A stretch of DNA of 64,000 bases from Hyphomicrobiales bacterium (GTDB lineage Bacteria > Pseudomonadota > Alphaproteobacteria > Rhizobiales > Beijerinckiaceae), in the NCBI GenBank assembly GCA_930633495.1, contig CAKNFJ010000001.1, positions 2,813,001 through 2,877,000 of the forward strand, in the 5' to 3' direction. This document shows, in pieces, positions 1 to 9,320 of the stretch; positions within the stretch are counted from its first letter, which is position 1; each line of letters starts with the position of its first letter. The notes below the pieces were generated by a model. That model had not been told where the DNA came from. It made no database searches and saw only the letters and a list, made by a program, of their open reading frames with translations. A program made the position numbers and the translations under genes.

Positions 1-1
1 C

Positions 2-163
2 GCCTTCGCCAGCCATCTGCTGCAGAACGGCGCCGATCTCAGGGTGGTGCAGGAACTGCTCGGCCATGCCGACATCGCCACGACACAGATCTACACCCAT
101 ATTCTCGACGAGCGGCTGAAGAGCATGGTGCGCGATCTCCACCCGCTGTCGGATGGCGAATGA
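2..163 (+). CDS. xerD: Tyrosine recombinase XerD-like, C-terminal fragment (5' end outside window)
   Basis: The first 53 codons read as the C-terminal end of a XerC/XerD tyrosine recombinase, which resolves chromosome dimers at dif. Visible are the second active-site histidine in [11 protein letters not shown] (residue 22 of the fragment) and the nucleophilic tyrosine in QIYTH (residue 31), followed by the usual short tail. The HxxR motif and the rest of the catalytic domain lie upstream of base 1. The piece ends with TGA at 161-163. XerD rather than XerC is chosen from the LRVVQ.LLGH wording; the two are close enough that this is not certain. Confidence 0.85.
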   Translation, partial: AFASHLLQNGADLRVVQELLGHADIATTQIYTHILDERLKSMVRDLHPLSDGE

Positions 164-220
164 GCCGGATCCGGCTCTGGGAATGCGGGCAACCGCTGGA
201 TCTATGCCGGTCAGAACCCA

Positions 221-358
221 CCTTGTCATTCCGGGGCTTCGCGGCAGCGAAGAACCCGGAACCCACGACCGGGTGAGCCGCCAGCAACCAAACACAGACT
301 GTCTGACCCAGTCGTGGCTTCCGGGTTCACGCCTGCGGCGCGCCCCGGAATGACAAGG
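221..358. repeat. Intergenic palindromic (REP-like) repeat
   Basis: Exact 17-base inverted arms lie at 221-237 and 342-358 (ccttgtcattccggggc and its complement). Inner arms pair near 251-262 and 320-334. It fills the gap between xerD and the convergent ABC ATPase gene. The gtcattccgggg wording is of a type I know from rhizobial intergenic repeats. It could act as a bidirectional transcription end, but no T-run is present. Confidence 0.75.
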
Positions 359-374
359 GTGTGAGTCGATAGGC

Positions 375-1472
375 CTAGCGATCGAGCCAGCGCAGCGCCT
401 CGGTCGAGAGGCGCAGGCAAACCTCCGTGCCGACCTCATGGACGGCCCGGCCCGACTGGAACGGCATGTCGACGGAGACTTCGGCTCCGCCGACGAGGAC
501 GCCGTAGCGAATGCTCGCACCCAGAAACTCGTAGCGCGCGATCCTGGCCGGCAGGGCGAGCCTCTCATCCGTTGCCGACGCTCCCGGAGGCTCCAGCGTG
601 GCGTGCTGCGGCCGAAAGAGCAGTTTCGCGTTCTCCGGCACCTCGGCCTCTCGAGGAACGGGGATCCTGATCCCGCCTTCGAGCTCGAAAACGCGCTCGG
701 CCGCGCTGCCGGCGAGCTTTCCGGTCAGGATATTGGCCGTGCCGAGGAAATTGGCGACGAACAGGTTCGCCGGCTGCTCGTAAAGCTCCATCGGCGTGCC
801 GACCTGCTGGACGATTCCGTCGTTCATCACGGCGATGCGGTCGCAGATCGTATTCGCCTCCTCCTGGTCATGGGTGACGAAGATCGTGGTCAGGCCAAGC
901 CGCTGTTGCAGGTCGCGCAGCTCGCGGCGCACCTGCACCCGCATCTTGGCGTCGAGATTGGAGAGCGGCTCGTCGAGCAGCAGGACCTTGGGTTCGACCG
1001 CGATGGTGCGCGCCACCGCGACGCGCTGCTGCTGGCCGCCCGAGAGCTGCGAGGGACGACGCCCGGCGAGATGGGCGAGACCGACGAGGGCGAGCGCGGC
1101 CTCGACGCGCCGGCCGATCTCGGCCTTGGGCATCCCCTTCTCCTCCAGGCCGAAGGCGACGTTGGACCGGACGGTCATGTGCGGCCAGAGCGCATAGGAC
1201 TGGAAGACCATGCCGACATCGCGCTTCCAGGGCGGCAGGGCCGAGATGTCGCCGCCGCCGATCAGCACGCGCCCGGTATCGGCCTGGTTGAAGCCGGCGA
1301 TCAGCCTGAGCAGCGTGGTCTTGCCGCAGCCGGACGGCCCGAGGAAGGCGAAGAACTCGCCGGGCCGGATCGCCAGGTCGACGTCCTTCAGCACATGATT
1401 GTCGCCGTAGGAGAGGTTGACGCCCTCGATATCGACGGCGACGGCGGGCGTAGCGAGCGTGGAGGCAGTCAT
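375..1472 (-). CDS. ABC transporter ATPase, PotA/FbpC-like
   Basis: This 365-residue ATPase powers the importer encoded with the two genes upstream of it. Walker A is GPSGCGKTT at residues 45-53. The signature LSGGQQQR is followed by the Walker B segment LLLDEPLSNLDA and the switch histidine in FVTHDQEE. A roughly 110-residue C-terminal TOBE-type extension is present, as in the spermidine/iron/AEP class (usual length 350-370). The ATG start at 1472 lies 2 bases after the permease stop and precedes MTASTLATPAV. It is the last gene of a binding protein, permease, ATPase operon. Substrate is not shown by the ATPase itself. Confidence 0.93.
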   Translation of the reverse strand: MTASTLATPAVAVDIEGVNLSYGDNHVLKDVDLAIRPGEFFAFLGPSGCGKTTLLRLIAGFNQADTGRVLIGGGDISALPPWKRDVGMVFQSYALWPHMTVRSNVAFGLEEKGMPKAEIGRRVEAALALVGLAHLAGRRPSQLSGGQQQRVAVARTIAVEPKVLLLDEPLSNLDAKMRVQVRRELRDLQQRLGLTTIFVTHDQEEANTICDRIAVMNDGIVQQVGTPMELYEQPANLFVANFLGTANILTGKLAGSAAERVFELEGGIRIPVPREAEVPENAKLLFRPQHATLEPPGASATDERLALPARIARYEFLGASIRYGVLVGGAEVSVDMPFQSGRAVHEVGTEVCLRLSTEALRWLDR

Positions 1473-1474
1473 GG

Positions 1475-3193
1475 TCAATGGCCCAGTCCCTTGGCCTTCT
1501 GGCTGCGTTCGATGATGAGATGGGAGAGGAAGGTGCAGAAGGCGACGAGCAGCACGGCGACGACGCCGAGCGCCGCTCCGGGCCCGCGGCCGGCGGCCGA
1601 CTGCATGAAGACGTAGAGCCCGTAGGCCAGCGGCGCGTCGGAGTTGGACTGCACCAGCATCAGCGTGGCAGAGAGTTCCACCGCCGCCGTCGAGAAGCTT
1701 GTGACGAAGCCGGCGAGAATACCGCCCGCCATCAGCGGCACGACGATCCGCCGGACCGTGCGCGCCTTGGTGGCGCCGAGATTCTCCGCCGCTTCCTCCA
1801 GCGAGACCGCGATCTGCTGAAGCGCTGCGTAGCAGGCGCGCAAGGCGTAGGGCAGCCGGCGGATCGCCAGCGCCAGGACGATCGTGACCCAGAGCGCGGC
1901 GAGCGGCGTGCCGTCCGGCAGGGTGATGCCGTAGAAGGTCCGCAGATAGCCGATGCCGAGCACGACGCCGGGGATGGCGAGCGCCGCCGAGGCGGCCCAG
2001 TCCAGCCATTCGCGGCCGACCAGCTTCGTGCGCAGCACGAGATAGGCGATGGCGACGCCGAGCACCACGTCGATGCCGCCGGCCAGCGTCGCATAGATCA
2101 GGGTGTTCTTGATGTAGAGCGAGCTCTCGCCGAAGACGCGGGCGTAATGCGCGGTGGTGAAGCCGTCGGGCAGCGGTGAGAACGACCAGACGGTGGCGAA
2201 GGACAGGAGCAGCAGGCCGAGATGCGGCGCCAGCACCAGCGCCAAGATCAGGATCACGATGCCATAGCCGAGCACGGCCTCGCCCCTCGTCATGGTGCGC
2301 CGTGTCAGGCCGCCGCCGCCGCGCTGCGTGGTGGCGTAGTCGCGCCCCTTCAGCGCGAGCGCCGACAGCCACATCGCGATCACCGATGCCACGATCAGCA
2401 CGACCGAGATCACATAGCCCATCGGGTCGGCGATGCCGATCGAGGTGACGCGCAGATAGGCCTGCGGCGCCAGCATGTCCTTGACGTTTAGCAGGAGCGG
2501 GGTAGCGAGATCGTCGAAGACCTTCACGAAGACCAGCGAGGCGCCGGCGAGATAGCCCGGCAGGGCGAGCGGGAAGACGATGCGGCGGAACAGCCGGAAA
2601 CCGGAGCAGCCGAGATTCTGCGCCGCTTCCTCCATCGCCCGGTCGATGTTGCGCAGCGCCGCCGAGAGATTGATCAGGATGAAGGGGAAATAATGCACGG
2701 ACTGGACGAAGATGACGCCGTTCAGCCCCTCCATGAAGCCGATCTTGAAGCCGAACCAGTCGTCGAGCAGCAGGTTGATCGAGCCGTTGCGCCCGAAGAA
2801 GAGCTGCATCGCCACCGCGCCGACGAAGGGCGGCATGATCAGCGGCAGGAAGCCGAGCGTCTGGATCACCGCCGCGCCGCGGAAGACGAAGCGCGTGGTC
2901 AGATAGGCGAGGGGTAGCGCGAAGACCGAGGCCCACACCACCGACATCGCGGAGACGTAGAACGAATTCCACAACGAGCGCATGAACAGCTCGGTGCGGA
3001 CGAAGTCGTAGAAATTCACCAGCGTGAAGGTGCCGGAGCCTTTCTCGGTGAAGGCGACGTAGAGCACGGTCGCCACGGGCAGGACGAGGAAGGCCAGCAG
3101 GAAGGCCGCGATCGCCAGCGCCAGCGCGATCTGGCCGGGCGTGGCCGACAGGCGGCGGGCGCGAAGCGGGGCGGTGGCGGGAATGGCGGTCAT
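1475..3193 (-). CDS. ABC transporter fused double permease (PotB/FbpB/AEP type)
   Basis: A 572-residue inner-membrane protein with two binding-protein-dependent permease domains in one chain and about twelve hydrophobic segments. The two EAA cytoplasmic loops are visible as EEAAQNLGCSGFRLFRRI in the first half and EEAAENLGATKARTVRRI in the second. This duplicated layout is typical of ferric-iron and 2-aminoethylphosphonate importers. I start it at the ATG at 3193 (MTAIPATAPL). An open frame continues upstream, but it runs through the palindrome at 3210-3346 and is not credible coding. The ATPase follows after 2 bases. Confidence 0.92.
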   Translation of the reverse strand: MTAIPATAPLRARRLSATPGQIALALAIAAFLLAFLVLPVATVLYVAFTEKGSGTFTLVNFYDFVRTELFMRSLWNSFYVSAMSVVWASVFALPLAYLTTRFVFRGAAVIQTLGFLPLIMPPFVGAVAMQLFFGRNGSINLLLDDWFGFKIGFMEGLNGVIFVQSVHYFPFILINLSAALRNIDRAMEEAAQNLGCSGFRLFRRIVFPLALPGYLAGASLVFVKVFDDLATPLLLNVKDMLAPQAYLRVTSIGIADPMGYVISVVLIVASVIAMWLSALALKGRDYATTQRGGGGLTRRTMTRGEAVLGYGIVILILALVLAPHLGLLLLSFATVWSFSPLPDGFTTAHYARVFGESSLYIKNTLIYATLAGGIDVVLGVAIAYLVLRTKLVGREWLDWAASAALAIPGVVLGIGYLRTFYGITLPDGTPLAALWVTIVLALAIRRLPYALRACYAALQQIAVSLEEAAENLGATKARTVRRIVVPLMAGGILAGFVTSFSTAAVELSATLMLVQSNSDAPLAYGLYVFMQSAAGRGPGAALGVVAVLLVAFCTFLSHLIIERSQKAKGLGH

Positions 3194-3209
3194 CGAAACG
3201 CTGAGCCGG

Positions 3210-3346
3210 GTGTCATCCCGCACGCGTTGCGGCATGGAGTGCCGCTGCGCAGATGCGGGATCGTCTTCAGGAAAAGGCACTTTCTCGTCGCGCGGTCCCG
3301 TGTCTGCGCAGCGGCACTCCATGCCGCAACGCGCACGGGATGACAC
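3210..3346. repeat. Large palindrome between binding-protein and permease genes
   Basis: Near-perfect inverted arms of about 43 bases at 3210-3252 and 3304-3346 would form a long hairpin in the mRNA of the operon transcribed leftwards. It lies after the binding-protein stop (3353) and before the permease start (3193). Part of the left arm is gcggcatggagtgccgctgc, itself a small palindrome. This position is suited to protecting the upstream binding-protein mRNA or damping downstream expression. That role is inference. Confidence 0.85.
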
Positions 3347-3352
3347 GCTTCG

Positions 3353-4681
3353 TCAGCGCGCCGCCTTGAGCGCCTCCTCGGCTTTGGCCTTGGCCCGCGC
3401 GTAGTTCTCGCGGGCGAAATTCGCCCATTGGCTCTCGAGCTCGGCCTGACGGGCGCCCTTCTCCTTGCCGCCGGTGAAGGCGTTGCGGATCTCGGGGCTC
3501 GATGCCTGCGCCTCGGTCACCGGCATGGCGGCGATCAGGTTGCGGGCCTCGTCGGCCAGCGCGCGGGCCTGCGGATTGGGCTTCTTGGCCAGGGCCGCAT
3601 CGACCTCGTGCAGCAGCTTGGTGACGCCCTTCAGCGCGTCGAGCTGGAAGGAGATCAGCTGGTCGAACAGCGTGTCGACGACGGCGGTGCGCCCTTCCGA
3701 CTTGTCGACGTCGAAGCCGATCATCTTCTGGAAGCGCGGATCGGTGTGCGGGTTCGGGTAGCCCGGGCCGGCCTTGGCGTAGACGGCCGGGTTGATCGGC
3801 AGACGGCGGATGCCGGGTTCGAGCAGCACCTCCTGGCCGGCGGGCGACAGCAGGAACTCGACGAAGGCCTCGGCCGCCGCCTTGTTCGGCGCATTGGCGA
3901 CGATGCCGACATTGGCCGGCACCACCGTCGTCACCGTCGGGTAGACGAACTTGACCGGGAAGCCGGAGGCCTGAGCCGAGAAGGCGAAGAAGTCGATGAC
4001 GATGCCGACGCCGACTTGCCCGGAATTCACCGCTTCCGGCACGCCGAAGGAGCGCTCGGTGATCGCGTTGAAATTGCCGGCCATCTCCTTGATGGTGCGC
4101 CAGCCCTTGTCCCAGCCCTCGCCCTGCAGGATCGTCTCGATCGTAAGATGCGTCGTGCCCGAGCGGGCGGGCGAGGCGATCGAGACATGGTCGTAGAAGG
4201 CCGGCTTGGCGAGATCCTGCCAGTCCTTGGGCTCGGGCAGCTTGTTGGCCTTGGCATAGCGTTCGTTCCACATGATGCCGTAGCCCGACGCCGCGAAGCC
4301 GGAATAATGTCCCTGCGGATCGTTGACCGGATAGGAGCCGATCTTGTCGGGAATTCCGGTGGCCTTGGGCTTGTACGGCATCAGCAGCTGCTTGCCCTTC
4401 AGAACCTCGAAGGCGTCGGGCGCCGAGGCCCAGAACAGGTCGACCTGGTTGTTGGCCCTGGTCTCCTCGAGATATTTCACGCCGGCGTTGGTGTTGCGGT
4501 TCTGGACCTCGAGCGTGACGCCGGGAACGGCCTTCTCGAAGGCCTTCTTGATCGGATCGGTCACGTCCTTCGAGAAGGAGGTCACGACCGTGACCTTGCC
4601 GGACGGAGCCTGCGCGGAGGCGCCCGTGGTGGCAGCGACAAGGCCGAGTGCGGCCGCAAGCGCGACCCTGCGGGTAAACAT
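3353..4681 (-). CDS. ABC transporter substrate-binding protein (PgtC/Fe3+ type)
   Basis: A 442-residue periplasmic binding protein with a clear Sec signal peptide (MFTRRVALAAALGLVAATTG, cut near GASA/QA). The body (VTVVTSFSKD..., DLFWASAPDAFE, LPINPAVY) matches extracellular solute-binding family 1, the group holding Fe3+ binding proteins and the phosphoglycerate regulator PgtC. It is about 100 residues longer than iron-binding FutA/FbpA. The extra part is a charged, helical C-terminal tail rich in Ala, Lys and Glu. It is the first gene of the three-gene importer operon, with a good gggagga ribosome site upstream of ATG 4681. A phosphorylated organic substrate is possible given the neighbouring DeoR and phn genes, but this is inference. 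Confidence 0.88.
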   Translation of the reverse strand: MFTRRVALAAALGLVAATTGASAQAPSGKVTVVTSFSKDVTDPIKKAFEKAVPGVTLEVQNRNTNAGVKYLEETRANNQVDLFWASAPDAFEVLKGKQLLMPYKPKATGIPDKIGSYPVNDPQGHYSGFAASGYGIMWNERYAKANKLPEPKDWQDLAKPAFYDHVSIASPARSGTTHLTIETILQGEGWDKGWRTIKEMAGNFNAITERSFGVPEAVNSGQVGVGIVIDFFAFSAQASGFPVKFVYPTVTTVVPANVGIVANAPNKAAAEAFVEFLLSPAGQEVLLEPGIRRLPINPAVYAKAGPGYPNPHTDPRFQKMIGFDVDKSEGRTAVVDTLFDQLISFQLDALKGVTKLLHEVDAALAKKPNPQARALADEARNLIAAMPVTEAQASSPEIRNAFTGGKEKGARQAELESQWANFARENYARAKAKAEEALKAAR

Positions 4682-4746
4682 CCTGACTTCCTCCCTTCGG
4701 CCTTGCCGCCGGCTGGCGCGTGCGAGACCCTGAACCGTCGTTCCTG

Positions 4747-4767
4747 CAGCCTTTTGTCATAAGGCTG
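4747..4767. promoter_or_regulatory. Candidate operator in divergent promoter region
   Basis: In the 221-base gap between the divergent binding-protein gene (4681) and the deoR-like gene (4903) there is a 7-7-7 inverted repeat, cagcctt / aaggctg, at 4747-4753 and 4761-4767. Its position is right for a site by which the DeoR-family protein controls the leftward importer operon, itself, or both. No other strong signal was seen in this gap. Confidence 0.35.
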
Positions 4768-4902
4768 TCACAGAACCGCGTCGGATGTCACCCTCGCAAT
4801 TGGAAGAAATCGTTCACGCGCGGCAGCCGCTTGTCCGGATTTGACATTGGCCTGCGTCGTGCGAGCTTCCCGTCCCCGTCATCCCTGCAGCCGGTCGAGG
4901 CG

Positions 4903-5685
4903 ATGAATCCTTCCCTTCCGCCCCCCGCCGATCTGACGCCGCGGCAGCGCGAGATCCTCACGCTCGTCCAGGAGCTGGGCTTCACCACGATCGAGACATT
5001 GGCGGAGCGCTTCGGCGTCTCGGCGCAGACCGTCCGGCGCGAAATCATCCGTCTCCAGGCGGCCAATTTCCTGCAGCGCTTCCATGGCGGCGCGGGGCTC
5101 GCATCCGGCGGCATCCGTTCCGCCTATGCGCAGAAGCTGACGGTCGCACCCGAGGGCAAGCGGCGAATCGGGCAGGCGGTGGCCGCGCTCGTGCAGCCCG
5201 GCGCATCGATCTTCCTCGATGTCGGCACCACCGTCGAGGCCGTCGCCCGCGCCTTGCTCGGGAAGCCCGGCCTGCGCGTGGTGACGGCCAGCGTGTCCGT
5301 CGCCCAGATCTTCTGCAGCGCCGGAATCTTCGATGTCGTCGTCACCGGCGGGACGATCCGCGGCGCCAACGGCTCCCTCGTCGGGCAGGCGGCGATATCC
5401 AGCATCATGGGCTTCCGCTTCGACTACGCCGTCCTCGGGATGAACGGCTTCGACGACGACGGCGCGCCCATGGATTTCGACCTGGAGAAGATCGCCGTCC
5501 GGCAGGCCGCGATCAGCCGCTCGCGCCAGACGCTGGTCGTCGCCGACCATACCAAGTTCGAGCAGATCGGCACGGCGCGGGTCGCTCCCGCCGAAGCGAT
5601 CACGCTCGCCGTGGTCGATGCCGAGCCCCCCCGGCAGCTGAAGGAGGCGTGGGAGCGCAGTGGGACGCGCTGGCTCGTCGCCTGA
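4903..5685 (+). CDS. DeoR-family transcriptional regulator
   Basis: This 260-residue regulator has an N-terminal DeoR helix-turn-helix (TPRQREILTLVQELGFTTIE, then FGVSAQTVRREI) over about residues 12-60. The C-terminal sugar-phosphate-sensor domain carries FLDVGTTVEAVARAL, GGTIRGANGSLVG and VVADHTKFEQ. DeoR proteins usually bind phosphorylated sugars or polyols. The ATG at 4903 (MNPSLPPPADL) gives the usual family length; an upstream in-frame extension would add about 60 residues without homology. It sits between two importer operons, one divergent and one downstream on the same strand, so it may control either or both. Confidence 0.9.
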   Translation: MNPSLPPPADLTPRQREILTLVQELGFTTIETLAERFGVSAQTVRREIIRLQAANFLQRFHGGAGLASGGIRSAYAQKLTVAPEGKRRIGQAVAALVQPGASIFLDVGTTVEAVARALLGKPGLRVVTASVSVAQIFCSAGIFDVVVTGGTIRGANGSLVGQAAISSIMGFRFDYAVLGMNGFDDDGAPMDFDLEKIAVRQAAISRSRQTLVVADHTKFEQIGTARVAPAEAITLAVVDAEPPRQLKEAWERSGTRWLVA

Positions 5686-5858
5686 CGGAACAGCCCGATT
5701 TGCGACGTTTTGCGAAGGCCGTTCCAGTTGGCCCGGATCGCCGCCGAGGGCCGGTCCGGCCTGTGCCAGCACGCTTGCGTCGCTGGCCGATTTTGATCAG
5801 GATGGAAGAAATCTTACACGAGCGCTTCGTCAACTGCGCCAATCCCAGGGAGGTTGCC

Positions 5859-6848
5859 ATGCTGCGCGCCAAGATCGCGTCCCTTTGCCTGCTCGCTCTC
5901 GGCATGAGCGTGGCCGCGCCGGCCCGGGCGCAGGACTGTCCGAACCGCGGCACGCTCGACGCCCGCTATTGCGACGCCAATCGCGACCTGCTCGCCGACA
6001 CGCCGGCCGATGCGACCCGGCAGAAGGATCCTGACACGCTGATCTTCTCCTACACGCCGGTCGAGGATCCGTCGGTCTACGAGAACGTCTTCGCCGATTT
6101 CCTCGCCCATCTGAGCAAGGTCACCGGCAAGAAGGTGAAGTGGTTCGGCGCCGAATCCTACGCCGCGCAGGTCGAGGCGATGCGCTCCGGCCGGCTGCAC
6201 ATCGCCGGCGTCGCCAGCGGTCCGACGCCGTTCGCCGTCAATCTCGCCGGTTTCGTGCCGATCGTCGCGATGGCCAAGAAGGACGATACGATCGGCTATA
6301 CGCTGCAGCTGATCGTGCCGAAGGATTCACCGATCAAGGGCATCGCCGACCTGAAGGGCAAGCGCGTCGCCCATGTCGCGCCCTCCTCGAATTCCGGCGA
6401 CACCGCGCCGCGCATCCTGTTCAAGGAGAAGGGCGTCGTGCCCGGCAAGGACTACGAGGTCCTCTATTCCGGCAAGCACGACAATTCGATCATGGGCGTG
6501 GTCAACAAGGACTACGATGCCGCCCCGGTCGCCTCCAGCGTGGTCGAGCGCATGGCCGATCGCGGCATGTTCAAGCGCGACGACATCCGCATCGTCTACG
6601 AATCCAGCCCGTTCCCGCGCACGGCCTTCGGCATCGCCCACGACCTCAAACCCGAGCTGCAGGCCAAGATCAAGCAGGCCTTCCTGAGCTTCGACTTCCT
6701 GAACTCCGCGCTCGCCAAGGAGTTCAAGGACACCAAGGGCTTCAAGGAGCTGAACTACAAGGATGCCTGGGGCGACATCATCCTGATCCAGAGCAATAGC
6801 GGCATCACCTATACCCAGGACGGCCTCTCGAAGCTGAAGGGCGACTGA
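5859..6848 (+). CDS. phnD: Phosphonate/phosphate-ester ABC transporter substrate-binding protein
   Basis: A 329-residue PhnD-family periplasmic binding protein. It has a signal peptide ([20 protein letters not shown], cleavage after ARA near AQD) and then the family body, including [39 protein letters not shown] and [15 protein letters not shown]. The start at 5859 follows cagggagg at a suitable distance; longer frames upstream lack a signal sequence. It overlaps phnC by one base (TGATG), so the two are translationally coupled. The 173 bases upstream separate it from the deoR-like gene and presumably hold its promoter. The ligand may be a phosphonate, phosphite or phosphate ester; the sequence does not decide. 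Confidence 0.9.
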   Translation: MLRAKIASLCLLALGMSVAAPARAQDCPNRGTLDARYCDANRDLLADTPADATRQKDPDTLIFSYTPVEDPSVYENVFADFLAHLSKVTGKKVKWFGAESYAAQVEAMRSGRLHIAGVASGPTPFAVNLAGFVPIVAMAKKDDTIGYTLQLIVPKDSPIKGIADLKGKRVAHVAPSSNSGDTAPRILFKEKGVVPGKDYEVLYSGKHDNSIMGVVNKDYDAAPVASSVVERMADRGMFKRDDIRIVYESSPFPRTAFGIAHDLKPELQAKIKQAFLSFDFLNSALAKEFKDTKGFKELNYKDAWGDIILIQSNSGITYTQDGLSKLKGD

Positions 6849-7708
6849 TGTCGGCTGCCGTTCAGGACGGGGCGGGCCGTGGCGCCGCCCCGCTGCTGGC
6901 CGTCGAAGGGCTGGCCAAGGTCTATCCGACGGGCAAGAAGGCTCTCGGCGGCGTCGACGTCGTCATCGACCGGCCGCAGCTCGTGGCCGTCATTGGGTCG
7001 TCAGGCGCGGGAAAAAGCACCTTCATCCGCTGCATCAACCGGCTCGTCGAGCCGACGGCGGGTCGCGTCCTGCTGGGTGGCGAGGATATCGTCGCGCTCG
7101 ACCACAAGCGCCTGCGCGCCGCGCGCCGCCGCATCGGCATGATCTTCCAGGAATACAATCTGGTCGAGCGGCTGAGCGTGATGCAGAACGTGCTGTCCGG
7201 CCGGCTCGGCTATGTCGGGCTCCTGGCCTCGCTGCGCTACCGCTTTCCGTCGGAGGACATCCAGGCGGCCTTCGCCCTGCTCGATCGCGTCGGGCTCGAC
7301 GGCTACCACAACCAGCGCGCCGACGCGCTCTCCGGCGGCCAGCGCCAGCGCGTCGGTATCGCGCGGGCCCTGATGCAGCGGCCGGACCTGCTGCTGCTCG
7401 ACGAGCCGACCGCGAGCCTCGACCCCAAGACGTCGCGCCAGATCATGCGCCTGGTGCGGGAGCTCGTCGCGGAACGCCAGACGCCGGCCATCATCAACAT
7501 CCACGACGTCGCGCTGGCGCGCGCCCATGCCGACCGCATCATCGGCATGAAGGACGGGCTGATCGTCTTCGATGCCGAAGCCTCCGCGCTGACCGATGCG
7601 GCGCTGACCCGGATCTATGGCGAGGAAGACTGGTCGACCGCGCCGGACGACACCGAGGATACCCCCACCGCGACGGCTGCGCCGGGCGCACTCAGCCTGA
7701 TGTCATGA
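6848..7708 (+). CDS. phnC: Phosphonate-type ABC transporter ATPase
   Basis: A 286-residue ATPase of the PhnC family. Walker A is GSSGAGKST, the Q-loop is [13 protein letters not shown], the signature is [15 protein letters not shown], and Walker B is [12 protein letters not shown]. The stretch NVLSGRLG is typical of PhnC. A low-complexity Thr/Ala tail of about 25 residues follows the ATPase core. The start overlaps the phnD stop by one base and the stop overlaps the next gene by four, so it lies in a five-gene coupled operon. Confidence 0.93.
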   Translation: MSAAVQDGAGRGAAPLLAVEGLAKVYPTGKKALGGVDVVIDRPQLVAVIGSSGAGKSTFIRCINRLVEPTAGRVLLGGEDIVALDHKRLRAARRRIGMIFQEYNLVERLSVMQNVLSGRLGYVGLLASLRYRFPSEDIQAAFALLDRVGLDGYHNQRADALSGGQRQRVGIARALMQRPDLLLLDEPTASLDPKTSRQIMRLVRELVAERQTPAIINIHDVALARAHADRIIGMKDGLIVFDAEASALTDAALTRIYGEEDWSTAPDDTEDTPTATAAPGALSLMS

Positions 7709-8508
7709 CGAACGCCGCCGCCTATCCGAGCCGCTGGCGGGCGCCGAGCATCTTCGGCAGTCCTGGCCGCCGTCTGGCCTTCTGGGCGCTGGTCGCGGCC
7801 TATCTCGTCTGGTCGCTCTCGACGCTCAACATCGACACCGCCCGCATCCTCGCCGGCCTGCCGCGAGCGTGGACGATCCTGACGCGGATGGTGCCTCCCG
7901 ATTTCGGGCGCTGGCATCTCCTGCTCACAGGCATGGCCGAGAGCGTCCAGATCGCCATCGCCGCGACCATCATCGGGGCGGTGCTCTCGATCCCGCTCGG
8001 CATCGCGGCGGCGGCCAATCTCTCGCCGCGCCCGCTCTACCTCGCCGCGCGGGGCTTCATCGTGGTCGGCCGGACCTTCCACGAGGTCATCATCGCGATC
8101 TTCTTCGTCAAGCTCTTCGGCTTCGGGCCGGTCGCCGGGCTGCTCACGCTCGCCTTCTCCTCGGCGATCTTCCTCGGCAAGATGCTGGCCGAGGATATCG
8201 AGAACATGAAGCCCGGCCCGGTCGAGGCGATCCGCGCGACGGGAGCAAGCTTCGGCCAGATCTTCTTCTATGCCGTCGTGCCGCAGGTGCTGGTCAAGAC
8301 GCTCGGCGTGCTGATCTACCGTCTCGATTCCAATCTGCGCCATTCCACCGTGATCGGCATCGTCGGCGCGGGCGGCATCGGCCAGACGCTGTCGGCCTCG
8401 TTCTCGCGCTACGACTTCGACTTCGCCAGCGCGATCCTGCTGACGATCGCCGCCATGGTCGCCCTCGGCGAATGGTTCAGCGACTGGGCGAGGCGCAGGC
8501 TGAGATGA
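7705..8508 (+). CDS. phnE: Phosphonate-type ABC transporter permease 1
   Basis: A 267-residue inner-membrane permease of the PhnE family with about six hydrophobic segments. The family loop is seen as [20 protein letters not shown] and the conserved end as [16 protein letters not shown]. It overlaps phnC by four bases (ATGA) and the second permease by four. Tandem phnE genes usually make a heterodimeric channel. Confidence 0.92.
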   Translation: MTNAAAYPSRWRAPSIFGSPGRRLAFWALVAAYLVWSLSTLNIDTARILAGLPRAWTILTRMVPPDFGRWHLLLTGMAESVQIAIAATIIGAVLSIPLGIAAAANLSPRPLYLAARGFIVVGRTFHEVIIAIFFVKLFGFGPVAGLLTLAFSSAIFLGKMLAEDIENMKPGPVEAIRATGASFGQIFFYAVVPQVLVKTLGVLIYRLDSNLRHSTVIGIVGAGGIGQTLSASFSRYDFDFASAILLTIAAMVALGEWFSDWARRRLR

Positions 8509-9320
8509 CGGCGCATCAGCAGCCCCCGCGCCGCTATCCCGATCATTGGGAGCGCTACTCGCCGCGCGAACGCATCGTGCAATGGCTCTGGCTCGCCGGC
8601 ATCGGGCTCGCCGCCGCCTGGTCGGTCTCGGCGCTCGACATCGAATGGTCGTTCTTCGCAGACGCCCATGAGCAGGCTGCCGATCTGGTCGGCCGGATGT
8701 GGCCGCCGCGCTGGTCCTACCTGCCGCGCATCGTCCAGCCGCTGATCGAGACGCTGCATATCGCGACGCTCGGCACGATGATCGCCATCGTCTTCGCCCT
8801 GCCGGTCGCGTTCCTCTCCGCGCGCAACACCACCTGGAACCAGGGGACCTGGCTCCTCGGCCGCGCCATGCTCGTGCTCTCGCGCTCGATCAACACGGTG
8901 ATCTGGGGGCTGGTCTTCGTCGCGATCTTCGGGCCGGGGCCGGTCGCGGGCATCTGCGCCGTCGCGGCCCGTTCGATCGGCTTCATCGCCAAGCTCGTCG
9001 CGGAGGCGATCGAGGAGGTCGATGCCGGCCAGATCGAAGCGGTCGAGGCGACCGGCGCGAGCACGCTGCAAGTCTACAGCGTCGCGATCCTGCCGCAGAT
9101 CCTGCCGGTGCTGATCGGCACCTCGATCTACCGCTGGGACATCAATGTCCGCGAATCGAGCGTGCTCGGCTTCGTCGGTGCCGGCGGCATCGGATTGCTG
9201 CTCTACGCCTCGATCAATCAGTTCGCCTGGTCGCAGGCGATCGTCATCCTGATCGCGATCCTGGGCATCGTGATCGTCAGCGAGGCGCTTTCGGCCTATG
9301 TCCGCTCCCGCATTGTCTGA
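8505..9320 (+). CDS. phnE: Phosphonate-type ABC transporter permease 2
   Basis: A 271-residue partner permease, same family as the gene before it. It carries the EAA-like loop GQIEAVEATGASTLQVYSVA and ESSVLGFVGAGGIGLLL near the end. The ATG at 8505 sits inside the stop of permease 1 (ATGA). The 3' end overlaps the next coding region by 23 bases, so the phosphatase gene is tied into the same transcript. The N-terminus before the first membrane segment is hydrophilic and rich in Arg and Pro (PPRRYPDHWERYSPRE). Confidence 0.92.
   Translation: MTAHQQPPRRYPDHWERYSPRERIVQWLWLAGIGLAAAWSVSALDIEWSFFADAHEQAADLVGRMWPPRWSYLPRIVQPLIETLHIATLGTMIAIVFALPVAFLSARNTTWNQGTWLLGRAMLVLSRSINTVIWGLVFVAIFGPGPVAGICAVAARSIGFIAKLVAEAIEEVDAGQIEAVEATGASTLQVYSVAILPQILPVLIGTSIYRWDINVRESSVLGFVGAGGIGLLLYASINQFAWSQAIVILIAILGIVIVSEALSAYVRSRIV

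Noticed and set aside
221..358. Palindrome after xerD as a small RNA gene or terminator
   Set aside because: The sequence type recurs as intergenic repeats in related genomes and no T-run is seen; called a repeat only.
1470..2972. A second long open frame antisense-phased within the permease gene that runs into the ATPase gene, suggesting a giant fusion protein
   Set aside because: The part over 1475-2972 is an Arg-rich out-of-phase reading of the permease; the permease frame itself carries clear membrane segments and EAA loops. Only the ATPase part is real.
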